DNA of 64,000 nucleotides, from positions 1 through 64,000 of the forward strand of contig JAGTRY010000007.1 in assembly GCA_018262235.1 (NCBI GenBank), written 5' to 3'. The notes below the pieces were generated by a model. The model saw only the letters and a program-made list of their open reading frames with translations, ran no database searches and was not told the DNA's origin. Numbering within the stretch: position 1 is the stretch's first letter; every line of letters begins with the position of its first letter. The DNA comes from Pseudomonadota bacterium. GTDB lineage: Bacteria; Pseudomonadota; Gammaproteobacteria; Burkholderiales; Rhodocyclaceae. Positions 9,020-18,402 of the stretch are shown one piece after another. A program made the translations under genes and the position numbers.

Positions 9020-10696
9020 ATGCCATCACGCCCGCTGAGCCTGTTTTTCTGCCTGTTTTTCTGCCTATTCCTGCTCCTGGGCTGCGCCAGCGCGCCTCTG
9101 GAAACCTACGACGCCAGTCCGACTCCGGCCGAAGCCTCACGATTCCTGCAACAAGCAACTTTCGGTCCGACATCCGGCGAGATCGAAGCACTGCGCCACA
9201 GCAATTTCCCGACCTGGCTCAAGCAGCAGTTCGCCTCTCCCCAGACACTGTTCCTGCCCGAGGTCGAGCCGGAACATGCCAGACTCGCCAAGGGCGAGAA
9301 CCTGCGCCAGGACCTGTTTTTCCGCCTGTTCTGGAAGAACGCCGCCACGGCGCCCGACCAGCTCCGCCAACGGGTAGCTTTCGCCCTCTCGGAAATCTTC
9401 GTAATCTCGTTTGAAGGCCAGCTCGACGTGAAGATCCGCGGCGCAGCGTCTTATTACGACATGCTCGGGCGCGATGCCTTCGGCAATTTCCGCACACTGA
9501 TCGAGGATGTCAGCCGCCATCCGATGATGGGCATCTACCTCTCGCATCTGAAAAACCAGAAGGAAGACCCGGCCCGGGAACGCGTACCGGACGAAAACTA
9601 TGCCCGCGAGGTGATGCAGCTCTTCACCATCGGGCTCTACGAACTGAATCCGGATGGCACGCCACGGCTCAGGAATGGCGTCCCCATCGAAACCTATGAC
9701 AACAACGACATCACCGGTCTGGCCAAGGTATTCACCGGATTTTCCTACGGCGGCCCCGGCACCACCGATCAGCACTTCAACCAGCAGAACAAGGAATCGA
9801 ACTGGGACATCCTGCCCATGAAGGGCTACCCGAAATTCCATTCGACCAGCGAGAAACGCTTTCTCGGCGTCACCATCAAGCCACAGACCGTGGCAGATCC
9901 CGAAGGCGATCTGAAGATCGCGCTGGACCGACTCTTCACCCATCCCAACGCCGGGCCTTTCCTGGGCCGGCAGTTGATCCAGCGCCTCGTGACCAGCAAT
10001 CCCAGCCCGGCCTATGTCGCTCGCGTCACACGCGCCTTCAACGACAACGGCGCGGGCGTACGGGGCGACATGCAGGCCGTGATCCGTGCCGTACTGCTTG
10101 ATCCGGAAGCGCGCAATCCGGCGCCACAAGCGACGGGCAAGCTGCGCGAACCAGTCCTGCGCCTGTCCCAATGGATGCGAGCCTTCAACGCCACGTCAGT
10201 CTCCGGCGAATTCCGCATCCAGAACACCGACAACCCGGGCACCTCGCTGGGGCAGAGCCCGCTGCGTTCCCCCAGCGTGTTCAACTACTACCGGCCGGGC
10301 TTCATGCCTCCCGGCACCGAGATCGCCCGCCGGAATCTGGTCGCACCCGAAATGCAGATCGTCTCCGAAAGCACCGTGGCCGGATACGCCAATTTCATGC
10401 AGAGCACCATCGAAGCCGGGGTGGGCCGTGCCGAAGGGGGCCGTCGCGACGTGCAAGCTGATTACAGCCCGCAGATGGCCCTTGCCGACACGCCGGAACG
10501 GCTCGTCGATCAACTCGACCTGCTGCTCACCGGGCAACGCCTGTCGGCAAACAGCCGCAGCCGCATCATGGAGGCCATTGCCGGCATTGCGATTCCACAG
10601 AACAACCCGCAAGCCGCTGCGAACGCCCGGCGCAATCGCGTCAAACTCGCCACCCTGCTGGTCATGGTGTCGCCTGAATATCTGGTTCAGAAGTGA
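9020..10696 (+). CDS. DUF1800 family lipoprotein
   Basis: The 558-residue protein starts with a hydrophobic signal and lipobox (LLLGC), then ASRFLQQATFG, typical of the DUF1800 N-terminus. Further family hallmarks are the VMQLFTIGLYEL segment in the middle and the FNYYRPGFMPPGT segment toward the end. DUF1800 proteins are almost always encoded beside DUF1501 proteins, as here, and are exported, but the biochemical role is not established. A strong AGGAGG supports the start. The stop codon overlaps the ribosome-binding site of the next gene, so the two are translationally linked. The upstream YCF48-like gene is divergent and may share regulation. Confidence 0.9.
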   Translation: MPSRPLSLFFCLFFCLFLLLGCASAPLETYDASPTPAEASRFLQQATFGPTSGEIEALRHSNFPTWLKQQFASPQTLFLPEVEPEHARLAKGENLRQDLFFRLFWKNAATAPDQLRQRVAFALSEIFVISFEGQLDVKIRGAASYYDMLGRDAFGNFRTLIEDVSRHPMMGIYLSHLKNQKEDPARERVPDENYAREVMQLFTIGLYELNPDGTPRLRNGVPIETYDNNDITGLAKVFTGFSYGGPGTTDQHFNQQNKESNWDILPMKGYPKFHSTSEKRFLGVTIKPQTVADPEGDLKIALDRLFTHPNAGPFLGRQLIQRLVTSNPSPAYVARVTRAFNDNGAGVRGDMQAVIRAVLLDPEARNPAPQATGKLREPVLRLSQWMRAFNATSVSGEFRIQNTDNPGTSLGQSPLRSPSVFNYYRPGFMPPGTEIARRNLVAPEMQIVSESTVAGYANFMQSTIEAGVGRAEGGRRDVQADYSPQMALADTPERLVDQLDLLLTGQRLSANSRSRIMEAIAGIAIPQNNPQAAANARRNRVKLATLLVMVSPEYLVQK

Positions 10697-10706
10697 GGAG
10701 CCCGCC

Positions 10707-12098
10707 ATGAGCCCAGCTTCCCGTCGTGAATTCCTGCGTCGTGCCGGCGCATTCAGCCTGCTGCGCGCGGCAGCTCCGCTGGGCCTGCAACTGGCCGGCA
10801 TCAGTGCCGCAGCCGCGGCCAGCCAGCCCGATGATTACCGCGCCATCGTCTGCCTGTTCATGTACGGCGCCAATGACGGGCACAACACCGTCGTCCCGCT
10901 GGATGCCGAAGGCTATGCCCGCTATGCCGCCGCACGCACGGTGATCACGCTGCCCCGCGAGGATCTGCTGGCTCTGCCGACCGCTCCGGCAGCACGTCCG
11001 CTGGGGCTGCATCCTGCCCTGGCGCCGTTGCAAAAACTCTATCAGCGCGGCACGGCAGCCCTCCTCGCCAATGTCGGCCCGCTCGTCGTGCCGATCAAGG
11101 ATGCCGCCACCTTCAAGAACACCACCATCGCCCGTCCACCGAAACTCTTTTCGCATAATGACCAGCAAGCCATCTGGCAATCCTTCTCGCCCGAAGGCGC
11201 AAAGATCGGCTGGGGCGGCCGCATTGCCGACCTGCTCGCCGCCCAGAACGGCAAACACCTGTTCACCGCCATCTCCGCTGCCGGCAATGCGGTATTCCTG
11301 GCCAGCGACAAGACCATCCAGTACCAGATCAGCAACAGCGGGGCGATCGGCTTCAACCGGCTGGGGGCCACCAACATCTATGGTTCGGCCAAAGGCGCAG
11401 AAGCCTTGCGCGCCCAACTCAGCGCCAGCCAGAACGATCTGTTCGCGCAGGAATATGCTGCGGTGGTCAATCGCAGCATGGCGGCTCACGGCCTGGTTTC
11501 CAGCGCGCTCGCCGGATTGCCCGAAACCGATCCACGCATCGCCCTGCCCGCCACACTGCAACAGGACAAACTCGCCCAGCAACTGCGCATCGTGGCCCGC
11601 ATGATCGGCGTGCGCAATGACGACAACATCCAGCAGCACCGTCAGGTCTTCTTCGTCTCACTCAATGGATTCGACACGCACGACCATCAGCTCGGCAAAC
11701 AGGCCGAACTGCTGCACTCGGTAGCGGAATCCGTCGCGTACTTCCAGGCCAGCATGGAAGCGCTGGGCGTGGCGGACAAGGTCACCCTGTTCACAGCATC
11801 GGATTTCGGCCGTGCGCTCCTCTCCAACGGTGATGGCTCGGACCACGGCTGGGGCAACCATCATTTCATCGTGGGCGGCGCGGTACGCGGCGGCCAGGTC
11901 TACGGCCAGTTCCCCGACCCGGGGCTGAATACCGGCACCGATGTCGGCAACGGACGCCTGCTGCCCACCACGGCAGTGGATCAATATGCCGCCACGCTGG
12001 CACGCTGGATGGGCGTGCGGGATGGCGACCTGCCGCAGGTGCTTCCCAATGTCACCCACTTCGCGACAAGCGATCTGGGCTTCATGGGCAAGGCCTGA
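10707..12098 (+). CDS. DUF1501 family protein, Tat-exported
   Basis: The 463-residue product opens with a twin-arginine signal (SRREFLRRAGA, Arg6-Arg7) and an Ala-rich cleavage region. The mature part has YGANDGHNTVVPLD early and DHGWGNHHFIVGGAVRGG near the end, both typical of DUF1501, an alkaline-phosphatase/sulfatase-fold family with an unknown reaction. Tat export suggests a cofactor- or metal-loaded protein folded before secretion. GAGGAG lies 6 bp before the ATG at 10707; earlier in-frame starts would overlap the DUF1800 gene by hundreds of bases and lack homology. It is co-transcribed with the preceding gene. Confidence 0.92.
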   Translation: MSPASRREFLRRAGAFSLLRAAAPLGLQLAGISAAAAASQPDDYRAIVCLFMYGANDGHNTVVPLDAEGYARYAAARTVITLPREDLLALPTAPAARPLGLHPALAPLQKLYQRGTAALLANVGPLVVPIKDAATFKNTTIARPPKLFSHNDQQAIWQSFSPEGAKIGWGGRIADLLAAQNGKHLFTAISAAGNAVFLASDKTIQYQISNSGAIGFNRLGATNIYGSAKGAEALRAQLSASQNDLFAQEYAAVVNRSMAAHGLVSSALAGLPETDPRIALPATLQQDKLAQQLRIVARMIGVRNDDNIQQHRQVFFVSLNGFDTHDHQLGKQAELLHSVAESVAYFQASMEALGVADKVTLFTASDFGRALLSNGDGSDHGWGNHHFIVGGAVRGGQVYGQFPDPGLNTGTDVGNGRLLPTTAVDQYAATLARWMGVRDGDLPQVLPNVTHFATSDLGFMGKA

Positions 12099-12163
12099 AG
12101 TCGCAAACGGAACTTCAGCAAAATGCGTTAGTCTGACGACATCCACCCAAACCGGATTTCATC

Positions 12164-12919
12164 ATGTTCGAATGGATCGCCGACCCGAATGCCTGGATCG
12201 CCCTGGCTACCCTGACTGCACTGGAGATCGTGCTGGGGATCGACAACATCATCTTCATCTCGATACTCGTCGGCCGTGTCGACGCGGCCCGGCGCAATCT
12301 GGCGCGCCGGCTGGGCCTGGGCCTGGCGATGCTTACCCGGATCGGCCTGCTGCTCTCGCTGGCCTGGATCATGAAACTCACCCATCCACTGTTTGCAGTG
12401 TTCGGCCAGGACATTTCTGGACGCGACATCATCCTGATCGTCGGCGGTCTGTTCCTGCTCTGGAAGAGCGTGCATGAGATCCATGGCTCGCTCGAAGGCG
12501 AAGAGGAAGCGCACAACGCCGGCAACACGGCCCGCGCGGCTTTCGGTGCGGTACTGGTGCAGATCGCCGTGATCGACATCGTGTTCTCGCTGGATTCGGT
12601 GATCACCGCCGTGGGCCTGGTCGACCAGATCGGCGTGATGATCAGTGCGATCCTGCTGTCGGTGGCGGTCATGATGTTCGCCGCCAAACCCATCGGCGAG
12701 TTCGTCGATGCCAACCCGACGATCAAGATCCTGGCGCTGTCCTTCCTCGTGATCGTGGGGGTGACCCTGATCGCCGAAGGTTTCGGCACGCATCTGCCCA
12801 AGGGTTATGTGTATTTCGCGATGGCCTTCTCGCTCGGCGTGGAGCTGATCAACATCCGCCTGCGCAAGAAGACCGAACACCGGCTGAAACTACACAAGGA
12901 AATTCCCGGCGAAGGCTGA
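12164..12919 (+). CDS. TerC-family integral membrane protein
   Basis: The 251-residue protein has about seven hydrophobic segments and the TerC hallmark near the N-terminus, ALEIVLGIDNIIFISIL, with a second acidic membrane motif, DIVFSLDSVITA, around residue 145. Acidic residues within these helices are conserved in the family. Relatives include TerC (tellurite resistance), Alx/MntX-type manganese exporters and the YgdQ/YoaE group; metal (probably Mn2+) export or supply to exported proteins is the usual proposal. It is 65 bp downstream of the DUF1501 gene on the same strand with no visible terminator between them. Confidence 0.9.
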   Translation: MFEWIADPNAWIALATLTALEIVLGIDNIIFISILVGRVDAARRNLARRLGLGLAMLTRIGLLLSLAWIMKLTHPLFAVFGQDISGRDIILIVGGLFLLWKSVHEIHGSLEGEEEAHNAGNTARAAFGAVLVQIAVIDIVFSLDSVITAVGLVDQIGVMISAILLSVAVMMFAAKPIGEFVDANPTIKILALSFLVIVGVTLIAEGFGTHLPKGYVYFAMAFSLGVELINIRLRKKTEHRLKLHKEIPGEG

Positions 12920-13223
12920 AATCGCGCCTTAGGCAGCAGACCGGAGCTTTGCGTAGTTGTCATGCTCTCATGCTGATAGACTTTGTTCGGCAGCTGTCGG
13001 CCAGGAGCGGTCTGTCACTCCTGCCGCAAACCAGCCCTATGAATGGCCGCTGTACTTTGAAACCTGCCGGATGGCCAATTCACATTACTCGGCCTGAACA
13101 GTCATTCGACCGATAGGCCGGTTTCGTCTGCTCTTTGCCATAAGCCGCCGCTCTATTCCTTGCTTATCGTGGCCCGAATTACTGCACGACTTGGGCTCAT
13201 CCGGGCAGTACCAGCAGACCCCG
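12920..13223. other. Intergenic region with repeat-derived sequence
   Basis: No gene is supported in these 304 bp between the convergent TerC and TetR genes. The segment around 13000-13100 (GGCCAGGAGCGGTC, GAATGGCCGC, then ACTTTGAAACCTGCCGGAT) resembles degenerate interspersed repeats, and its last 19 bp recur exactly at 50697-50715. Confidence 0.55.
13054..13072. repeat. 19-bp repeat, copy A
   Basis: ACTTTGAAACCTGCCGGAT is identical to 50697-50715. Both copies follow short GGCC/GACCGC-rich sequence, as if they were remnants of one interspersed intergenic element. Confidence 0.7.
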
Positions 13224-13841
13224 TTAGCGTTGCAACAACATCGAATCTACAAAGATGTCGATCAAGTCACGTAGATGAACTTCGAGAGGGAAGATTCCCG
13301 GGTTGAACAGCCATGTGCTCTCGATGCCGTTCAGATAGCTGTGGATGGCCATGGTGAGTAGCGTTTCAGGCACATCTTGACGCAGCACGCCGCTTTTCAA
13401 ACAGGCACGCACCAGCAGGGCAATTTCTTCCTGCATGAGCAAGTCCATTTTCTGCTGCACAGCCAGAATTTCTTCGCTGAGTGTTTTGACTTCGGTCTTG
13501 TACCGAATCAGCTCCATGAATTCGCGAATTTCTTCGTTCGCGATCACGGCGTGGTTATAGCTGAACATATAGTCGCGCAGCGCGGCGAGTGGGTCTTGTT
13601 CTTTCTCTACACGAGCCAGCAACGCGCCATGAATCGTTGTTTCGAAGTACTCGCGGACCAGTGTCACGTAAAGGTCCTGCTTGTTCTTGAAGCTGAAATA
13701 GATGGCGCCACGGCTTAAGTCCGCCTCTTTGGCCACGTCATCCAACGTGGTAGCTGAGTAACCTTTGCGCGCAAAAACTTTCAGCGCAGCGCGGAGAACC
13801 TGGCTGCGAGTGGCGATAGCTTTCTCTTGCTGGTACTTCAA
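13224..13841 (-). CDS. TetR/AcrR-family repressor of the agmatine operon (putative AguR)
   Basis: The 205-residue protein has a TetR helix-turn-helix at about residues 28-55 (TLDDVAKEADLSRGAIYFSFKNK) and a ligand-binding helical C-terminus ending in a region with a conserved Trp (GIESTWLFNPG), as in AcrR/TtgR relatives. It lies 82 bp downstream of aguA on the same strand, as the last gene of the agmatine cluster. In Pseudomonas a TetR protein, AguR, represses aguBA, and agmatine or N-carbamoylputrescine relieves it; the same job is inferred here. Its likely operator is the palindrome at 18165-18200, whose core TACATTCGCGAATGTA has AcrR-like half-sites. The ligand is not visible from sequence. 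Confidence 0.85.
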   Translation of the reverse strand: MKYQQEKAIATRSQVLRAALKVFARKGYSATTLDDVAKEADLSRGAIYFSFKNKQDLYVTLVREYFETTIHGALLARVEKEQDPLAALRDYMFSYNHAVIANEEIREFMELIRYKTEVKTLSEEILAVQQKMDLLMQEEIALLVRACLKSGVLRQDVPETLLTMAIHSYLNGIESTWLFNPGIFPLEVHLRDLIDIFVDSMLLQR

Positions 13842-13886
13842 GGGATTTCACCCGAAAGATAAGGACGCGACATTGTAGCCTCAGCA

Positions 13887-13917
13887 TGCCGACCTGCACT
13901 TTGAATACAGGTCGGCA
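13887..13917 (-). terminator. Hairpin between aguA and tetR
   Basis: The inverted repeat TGCCGACCTG / CAGGTCGGCA has an 11-nt loop and starts 7 bp after the aguA stop. There is no U-tract on either side, so it may be a weak attenuator or an mRNA stabiliser, not a full terminator. It would lower tetR expression relative to aguA. Confidence 0.5.
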
Positions 13918-13923
13918 CAGACT

Positions 13924-15021
13924 TCAGCGTCCTGCCGGAAGTTGCTGGGTGATGCAGTGGATATTGCCACCGCCGAGCAGGATCTCTCGCGCCGGCACGG
14001 CCACTACTTCACGTTCCGGATAGATTTCCCGCAGCACGCGCAGCGCTTCCCCATCCTCGGCCACACCGAACACCGGCACCACCACGCCGCCATTGGCGAG
14101 GTAATGGTTGATGTAGGAGCCGGCGAGGCGGCTGCCCGCTCGGCGCTCGGCGCTGCCTGCCACCTGATCCACGCCGGCACTCTCTTCTTCCGTGAGGAAG
14201 AGAGGCCCCGGTTGCAGCAGCTTGTGGATCTTCAGAGCACGGCCCTTGGCGTCGCGCGCTTGCGATAGGATTTCGAAGGCCTCCACGGAACGCTCGTACT
14301 GCGCATCGCTCGCATCGTCCGTCCAGTGCAGAATCACTTCTCCCGGGCGCGGAATCGCCAGCATGTTGTCGACGTGGCCATCAGTCTCGTCCATATACAC
14401 GCCACGTGGCACCCAGATGATGACGGAGACATTGAGGTAATCGCGCAGGTGCTGCTCGATTTCTTCACGGCTCAGCTGCGGGTTGCGGTTGTGATTGAGC
14501 AGGCACTCTTCGGTGACGATGCAGGTGCCTTCTCCATCCACGTGAATTGAGCCGCCTTCAAGGATCAGCGGCGCCTTGTAGAGGTCGAGGCCCTGCAGCT
14601 TGCAGAGTTTCTCGGCCACTTGCGCGTCACGATCCCAGGGGAAGTAGAGGCCACCTTCGAGGCCGCCCCAGGCATTGAATTGCCAATCCACGCCGCGCAC
14701 TTCGCCGGCAGCGTTCACCACACAGGTCGGCCCCGTGTCGCGTACCCATGCGTCATTGCTACTGAGTTCGATCAGGCGGACCGAGGCAGGCAGGGCATGC
14801 CGTGCATGCTCCCACTGCGCTGCCGATACACCCATGGTGAGCGGCTCGAAGCGGTTGATGGCACTGGCAACCGCCACGAAGGCCTGCTGCGCCGGCTTGG
14901 CGCCGAGGCGCCAGTTATCCGGCCGCTCCGGCCAGACCATGAAACAGCCGGCGTGCGACTCGAATTCGCCGGGCATACGGAAACCGTCTTGCGCTGGCAG
15001 GGAATCGATGATGTTTGACAT
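13924..15021 (-). CDS. aguA: Agmatine deiminase
   Basis: The 365-residue enzyme hydrolyses agmatine to N-carbamoylputrescine and ammonia. It belongs to the guanidine-modifying superfamily: the catalytic cysteine is in [10 protein letters not shown] (Cys356), with supporting motifs [18 protein letters not shown] and DETDGHVDN. Length fits the family. The ATG at 15021 has AGGAG 8 bp upstream; an ATG two codons earlier would leave only 2 bp, so 15021 is chosen. The ribosome-binding site lies in the end of the permease gene, giving tight coupling. With aguB it completes conversion of agmatine to putrescine. Confidence 0.96.
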   Translation of the reverse strand: MSNIIDSLPAQDGFRMPGEFESHAGCFMVWPERPDNWRLGAKPAQQAFVAVASAINRFEPLTMGVSAAQWEHARHALPASVRLIELSSNDAWVRDTGPTCVVNAAGEVRGVDWQFNAWGGLEGGLYFPWDRDAQVAEKLCKLQGLDLYKAPLILEGGSIHVDGEGTCIVTEECLLNHNRNPQLSREEIEQHLRDYLNVSVIIWVPRGVYMDETDGHVDNMLAIPRPGEVILHWTDDASDAQYERSVEAFEILSQARDAKGRALKIHKLLQPGPLFLTEEESAGVDQVAGSAERRAGSRLAGSYINHYLANGGVVVPVFGVAEDGEALRVLREIYPEREVVAVPAREILLGGGNIHCITQQLPAGR

Positions 15022-15026
15022 GGGCA

Positions 15027-16430
15027 TTACTCCTGAGTCGCCAGCGCCGGCGCAACGGCAGCAGCGCCCTTGCGGCAACGGATGAGGGCTTCACCGATCA
15101 GCAAGGTGGCAGCCACCCCGATCAGCAGCGGGCCAACCGTGCTCCACTCAAAGGCCTTGTCCGGCGACCAGATGAAGAACACGATCGATTGCAGCAGAAA
15201 CAACTCGGCGATGCCACAGGCCAACCACTGCAGCCAGGCCGGGCCGGGCACGCGGTAGGGGCGGGCCACCTCTCCATGACTCAGGCGCAGCTTGAGGAAA
15301 ACCGGGAAGAGCAGCACGTAGGGCAGAAGGAAAATGATCGAGCTGAAGGAGAACAGCGACCAGAACAAGTCTGCGGCCGAACCGGCAAAGCAGGCATAGG
15401 CCAGCAGCACGCCGGTAGACACCAGACCGGTGAGGATGCCAGCGCCCAGCGGCGTGCCCTGGGTGCCAAACTCGCTGGCAAACACATGTGGCAACTCGCC
15501 GGATTTCGCCGCTTCGAGCGCAACGCGGTTGGCGCCGAGCGTCCAGGTCACCATATTGGCGAAGAAGGTGAAGAGCGCAAACATGCCGATCACATCGACC
15601 ACCGCAGTGCCGAAACCGGACTGGGCGAACACTGCGCGAAGCATGTCGGTGATGCCGGAGACAATGCTCAGGTCTTCCATCGGAATCACCGCCAGCAACG
15701 CGCCGGAAGCAAGAATGTAGAGGCCGGCAATGCATAGTCCGGAGATGATCACCGCCAGCGGCACATCACGACGCGGGTTCTTCATCTCGCCCGCCGCGCT
15801 GGACATCAGCTCGAAACCGCTGAAGTTATAGACGATTACCGGCAGGAAGGCGAGGCCTGCATCAAAGCTTGGCAGCATTGCACCGAAGCTCAACTCATTG
15901 GCCAGCCCCTTACCGCTCAGCACGGTTTTCACCGCCGCGGCAATCACCGCCAGCACCACCACCAGCTTGGCCACAGCGCCAAGATTCGGCACCCATTTGG
16001 CCACGCGCAGCGAACAAATATTCACCAGCACGGTCAGCCAACTCATGCAGATGGCCACCAGCACCTGCGTCCACAGCGGCATCTCCGGGAAGAACAACGA
16101 GGAGAGCATGCCAGCAAACAGCACGTAGACCGATGGCATCCACAGCGCCACATTCACCCAGTACAACCAGGTGGTGCGTGCCGCGAAACGCTCCCCAAAA
16201 GCCTTGCGCGCCCACACCGAGAGCCCGCCCTGCGCGGGGAAGGCACTACCCAGTTCGGCCGAAATCAGGCCGTAAGGCAGGAGATACAGTACGGCGGTCA
16301 CGAGCCACCAGCCGATCGAAGAGGGCCCGATCTTGGCCGAGGCGGCAATGGTATCGAGTACGAAAATCGCACAAAAGCTGAACAGTGCAAGGTCAGTCAG
16401 ACCCAACGTTTTTTTGCGTGGGCTATTCAT
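15027..16430 (-). CDS. APC-superfamily permease, likely agmatine/putrescine transporter
   Basis: The 467-residue protein has about twelve hydrophobic segments and the APC-type first helices ([39 protein letters not shown]). APC permeases move amino acids or amines with protons or by antiport. It sits between aguA and aguB: it overlaps the end of aguB by 8 bp and ends 6 bp before aguA, so the three are translationally coupled. From that position an agmatine importer or agmatine/putrescine exchanger is the natural inference; substrate residues cannot be read by eye. The closest families by feel are glutamate/GABA and polyamine APC carriers. Confidence 0.88.
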   Translation of the reverse strand: MNSPRKKTLGLTDLALFSFCAIFVLDTIAASAKIGPSSIGWWLVTAVLYLLPYGLISAELGSAFPAQGGLSVWARKAFGERFAARTTWLYWVNVALWMPSVYVLFAGMLSSLFFPEMPLWTQVLVAICMSWLTVLVNICSLRVAKWVPNLGAVAKLVVVLAVIAAAVKTVLSGKGLANELSFGAMLPSFDAGLAFLPVIVYNFSGFELMSSAAGEMKNPRRDVPLAVIISGLCIAGLYILASGALLAVIPMEDLSIVSGITDMLRAVFAQSGFGTAVVDVIGMFALFTFFANMVTWTLGANRVALEAAKSGELPHVFASEFGTQGTPLGAGILTGLVSTGVLLAYACFAGSAADLFWSLFSFSSIIFLLPYVLLFPVFLKLRLSHGEVARPYRVPGPAWLQWLACGIAELFLLQSIVFFIWSPDKAFEWSTVGPLLIGVAATLLIGEALIRCRKGAAAVAPALATQE

Positions 16431-17319
16431 GTTTATATCCTTTGCATGTCATGCCATCTAGCGTAAGCAACACTTCATAGTGATCCGGGCGGCGGTCGCG
16501 GAATACGCCCCAGGCTGTGCGCTGTGTTTCCAGCGCATCGAGGTCAAATTCCTGCACCAGCACGGCTTCGCTCGTGCGGTCAGCTTCCTGAAGCTTGGCG
16601 CCGGTGCCATCGGTAATGAAGGACGAACCGTAGAAAGTGATTTGTGAATCGCCAAACACCTCGGTGCCGATACGATTGGAGGCAATCACCGGCATCAGGT
16701 TGGAGCCGGAATGGCCTTGCATGCAGCGCTGCCAATGATCGCGCGAATCCAGCGCGGCGTTCTGTGGCTCAGAGCCGATAGCGGTCGGATAGAAAATCAT
16801 TTCGGCGCCGAGCAAAGCCAGCGCACGAGCAGTTTCGGGGAACCACTGATCCCAGCAGATCCCGATACCGAAGGTGGCAAAACGCGTCTTCCAAACCTTG
16901 AAACCGGTGTCGCCGAGGTTGAAGTAATATTTCTCTTCGTAGCCAGGGCCATCCGGAATATGCGCCTTGCGATACACCCCCAGCAGGCTGCCATCGGCAT
17001 CGATCACGGCAATCGAGTTGTAGCGTGCACGCCCTGCACGCTCGAAGAAGCTGATCGGCAGCACCACCTCCAGCTCGCGGGCCAGTGCCTGAAAGTGGCG
17101 TACGGCGGGATTCTCTTCCAGCGGCGTGGCCAACTGCTGATACTCAGGCTTCTCTTCCTGACAGAAATACGGCGTCTCAAACAGCTCCTGCAACAGGATG
17201 ATCTGCGCACCCTGTGCTGCAGCCTGACGCACCAGCGCCTCGCCCTTGCGAATATTGTCTGCACGATCCCACGAACAGCTCATCTGGGTAGCAGCAACTT
17301 TAACGTTTCTCATCTTCAA
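16423..17319 (-). CDS. aguB: N-carbamoylputrescine amidase
   Basis: The 298-residue protein is a carbon-nitrogen hydrolase (nitrilase superfamily) with its Glu-Lys-Cys triad visible: Glu45 (LLQELFETPYF), Lys118 (YRKAHIPDGPGYEEKYYF) and Cys155 (GIGICWDQWFPE). It splits N-carbamoylputrescine into putrescine, CO2 and ammonia, the second step after agmatine deiminase. The YF pattern around Lys118 and the CWDQWFPE stretch are typical of AguB. It is encoded just upstream of the permease with an 8-bp overlap and about 40 bp after the porin gene. The operon order porin-aguB-permease-aguA-tetR places uptake and catabolism under one promoter. Confidence 0.95.
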   Translation of the reverse strand: MKMRNVKVAATQMSCSWDRADNIRKGEALVRQAAAQGAQIILLQELFETPYFCQEEKPEYQQLATPLEENPAVRHFQALARELEVVLPISFFERAGRARYNSIAVIDADGSLLGVYRKAHIPDGPGYEEKYYFNLGDTGFKVWKTRFATFGIGICWDQWFPETARALALLGAEMIFYPTAIGSEPQNAALDSRDHWQRCMQGHSGSNLMPVIASNRIGTEVFGDSQITFYGSSFITDGTGAKLQEADRTSEAVLVQEFDLDALETQRTAWGVFRDRRPDHYEVLLTLDGMTCKGYKHE

Positions 17320-17359
17320 AACTCCTTCATGTGCGCGACCCCGCGCACGGGGTCTGGAT

Positions 17360-18148
17360 TCAGAATGTGTTGGCCAAGCTCAGCACCACGCGAGACGCGC
17401 CGGTGTTCTGGCCGTAGGCATTGGCATAGACTTCTTTTTTGGCGTTGGTGCCGTAATAGGCCAACCCCACGCTCCAGCCTGCATCCAGCGCCTTGCTTAC
17501 GCCAATCTTCCAGTCGGCGTAATTGGCGTTTGAGTAGTGGGTCACGGTCTGGTAACCCAGATGCAGATTGGCGGTGAGCCCCTCAGCGATTTCCGGGTTG
17601 GCCGACAGATCAAAATATTGGCTGCTGGTGGTTTTCTGACCATCGGGCGAGAGCATCCCGAAGGAGTTACCCAGCGTTCGCTGGTATTTCAGGCTCACGC
17701 TCTCGTAACTCAGTACGCCATAAGTTTCTAGAGTGTTCGGGCTGGTGAAACCGGCCGGGTAGGTGCCGGGAAACCAGTAACGCCACAGACCCAGATCCGC
17801 CTTGAACGGGCCCAGATCGAAGCGATAGCCGCCGTAGTAATCAACTTCCAGCGAATTGCTGATGCCGCCATCAGGATTGCCATCACCGTCTGCGTCCAGC
17901 TTGTTCATGTCCGACAACCAGCTCACGTTGGAGCCCCAAGCCCCCAAGAAAAATCCGCTGGAGTGGCTGTAATCCACGCCGCCCTGCACGGCCGGTTTGT
18001 GACGGGTCTGGGTCAGGCCGCGCACCATGTATTCGGACACCAGCGAAAAATTGCCGGTGACGGTATGGGCGGGAGTGTTTTCTTCCGCGAACACGGCGCT
18101 GGAAGCAATGACTGTTAGCAGGGAAAGCAGCAGTGTGGAATATCGCAT
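17360..18148 (-). CDS. TorF-family putative outer-membrane porin
   Basis: The 262-residue protein begins MRYSTLLLSL with a signal peptide cleaved after VFA. The mature part has NFSLVSEYMVRGLTQT early, then amphipathic strands with many Tyr/Trp/Gly residues, and ends in Phe (SLANTF), the usual beta-barrel C-terminus. This matches the TorF/TIGR02001 family of presumed porins. AGGA lies 6 bp before the ATG at 18148; an earlier in-frame start would be translated from the upstream palindrome and is rejected. As first gene of the agmatine operon it probably supplies outer-membrane passage for agmatine or a related amine; that role is inferred from position only. Confidence 0.85.
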   Translation of the reverse strand: MRYSTLLLSLLTVIASSAVFAEENTPAHTVTGNFSLVSEYMVRGLTQTRHKPAVQGGVDYSHSSGFFLGAWGSNVSWLSDMNKLDADGDGNPDGGISNSLEVDYYGGYRFDLGPFKADLGLWRYWFPGTYPAGFTSPNTLETYGVLSYESVSLKYQRTLGNSFGMLSPDGQKTTSSQYFDLSANPEIAEGLTANLHLGYQTVTHYSNANYADWKIGVSKALDAGWSVGLAYYGTNAKKEVYANAYGQNTGASRVVLSLANTF

Positions 18149-18164
18149 GATTGGTCCTTTTGGG

Positions 18165-18200
18165 TTATAAAAAATACATTCGCGAATGTATTTTTTATAA
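18165..18200. promoter_or_regulatory. Perfect 36-bp palindrome, probable TetR operator of the agmatine operon
   Basis: The half TTATAAAAAATACATTCG at 18165-18182 is followed immediately by its exact reverse complement. The inner 16 bp, TACATTCGCGAATGTA, have TACAT/ATGTA arms like AcrR-type operators. It lies 16 bp upstream of the porin start and just downstream of the candidate promoter, so a bound repressor would block transcription. The RNA would also fold into a hairpin close to the ribosome-binding site. Confidence 0.8.
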
Positions 18201-18217
18201 AGCACGTCTCATGCCAG

Positions 18218-18247
18218 ACTATATTTATATAAATTACAATAACTTAA
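18218..18247 (-). promoter_or_regulatory. Candidate sigma70 promoter of the agmatine operon
   Basis: On the minus strand, TTAAGT (18247-18242) and TATAGT (18223-18218) are separated by 18 bp in an AT-rich stretch. Transcription would begin near 18211, about 10 bp before the 36-bp palindrome. The -10 is good and the -35 weak. Confidence 0.45.
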
Positions 18248-18402
18248 CGTGGCTAACAGCTCACTTTGTCAGATTTCCCGCCCGTCAATAGTGCTTGCGC
18301 ACCAAAAACGTCCATCGTTAGTTCGTCAGAACGTAATGCAGCCATTCAGTTTTTACCTAGAGCGAACGGCCGGTAAGCGACACGTTGCAACCTTAGTCGG
18401 GC

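Noticed and set aside
18165..18200. 36-bp palindrome as a terminator
   Set aside because: It lies between a promoter and the first gene of an operon and has symmetric A/T arms instead of a GC stem, so an operator is more likely, although an RNA hairpin role is not excluded.
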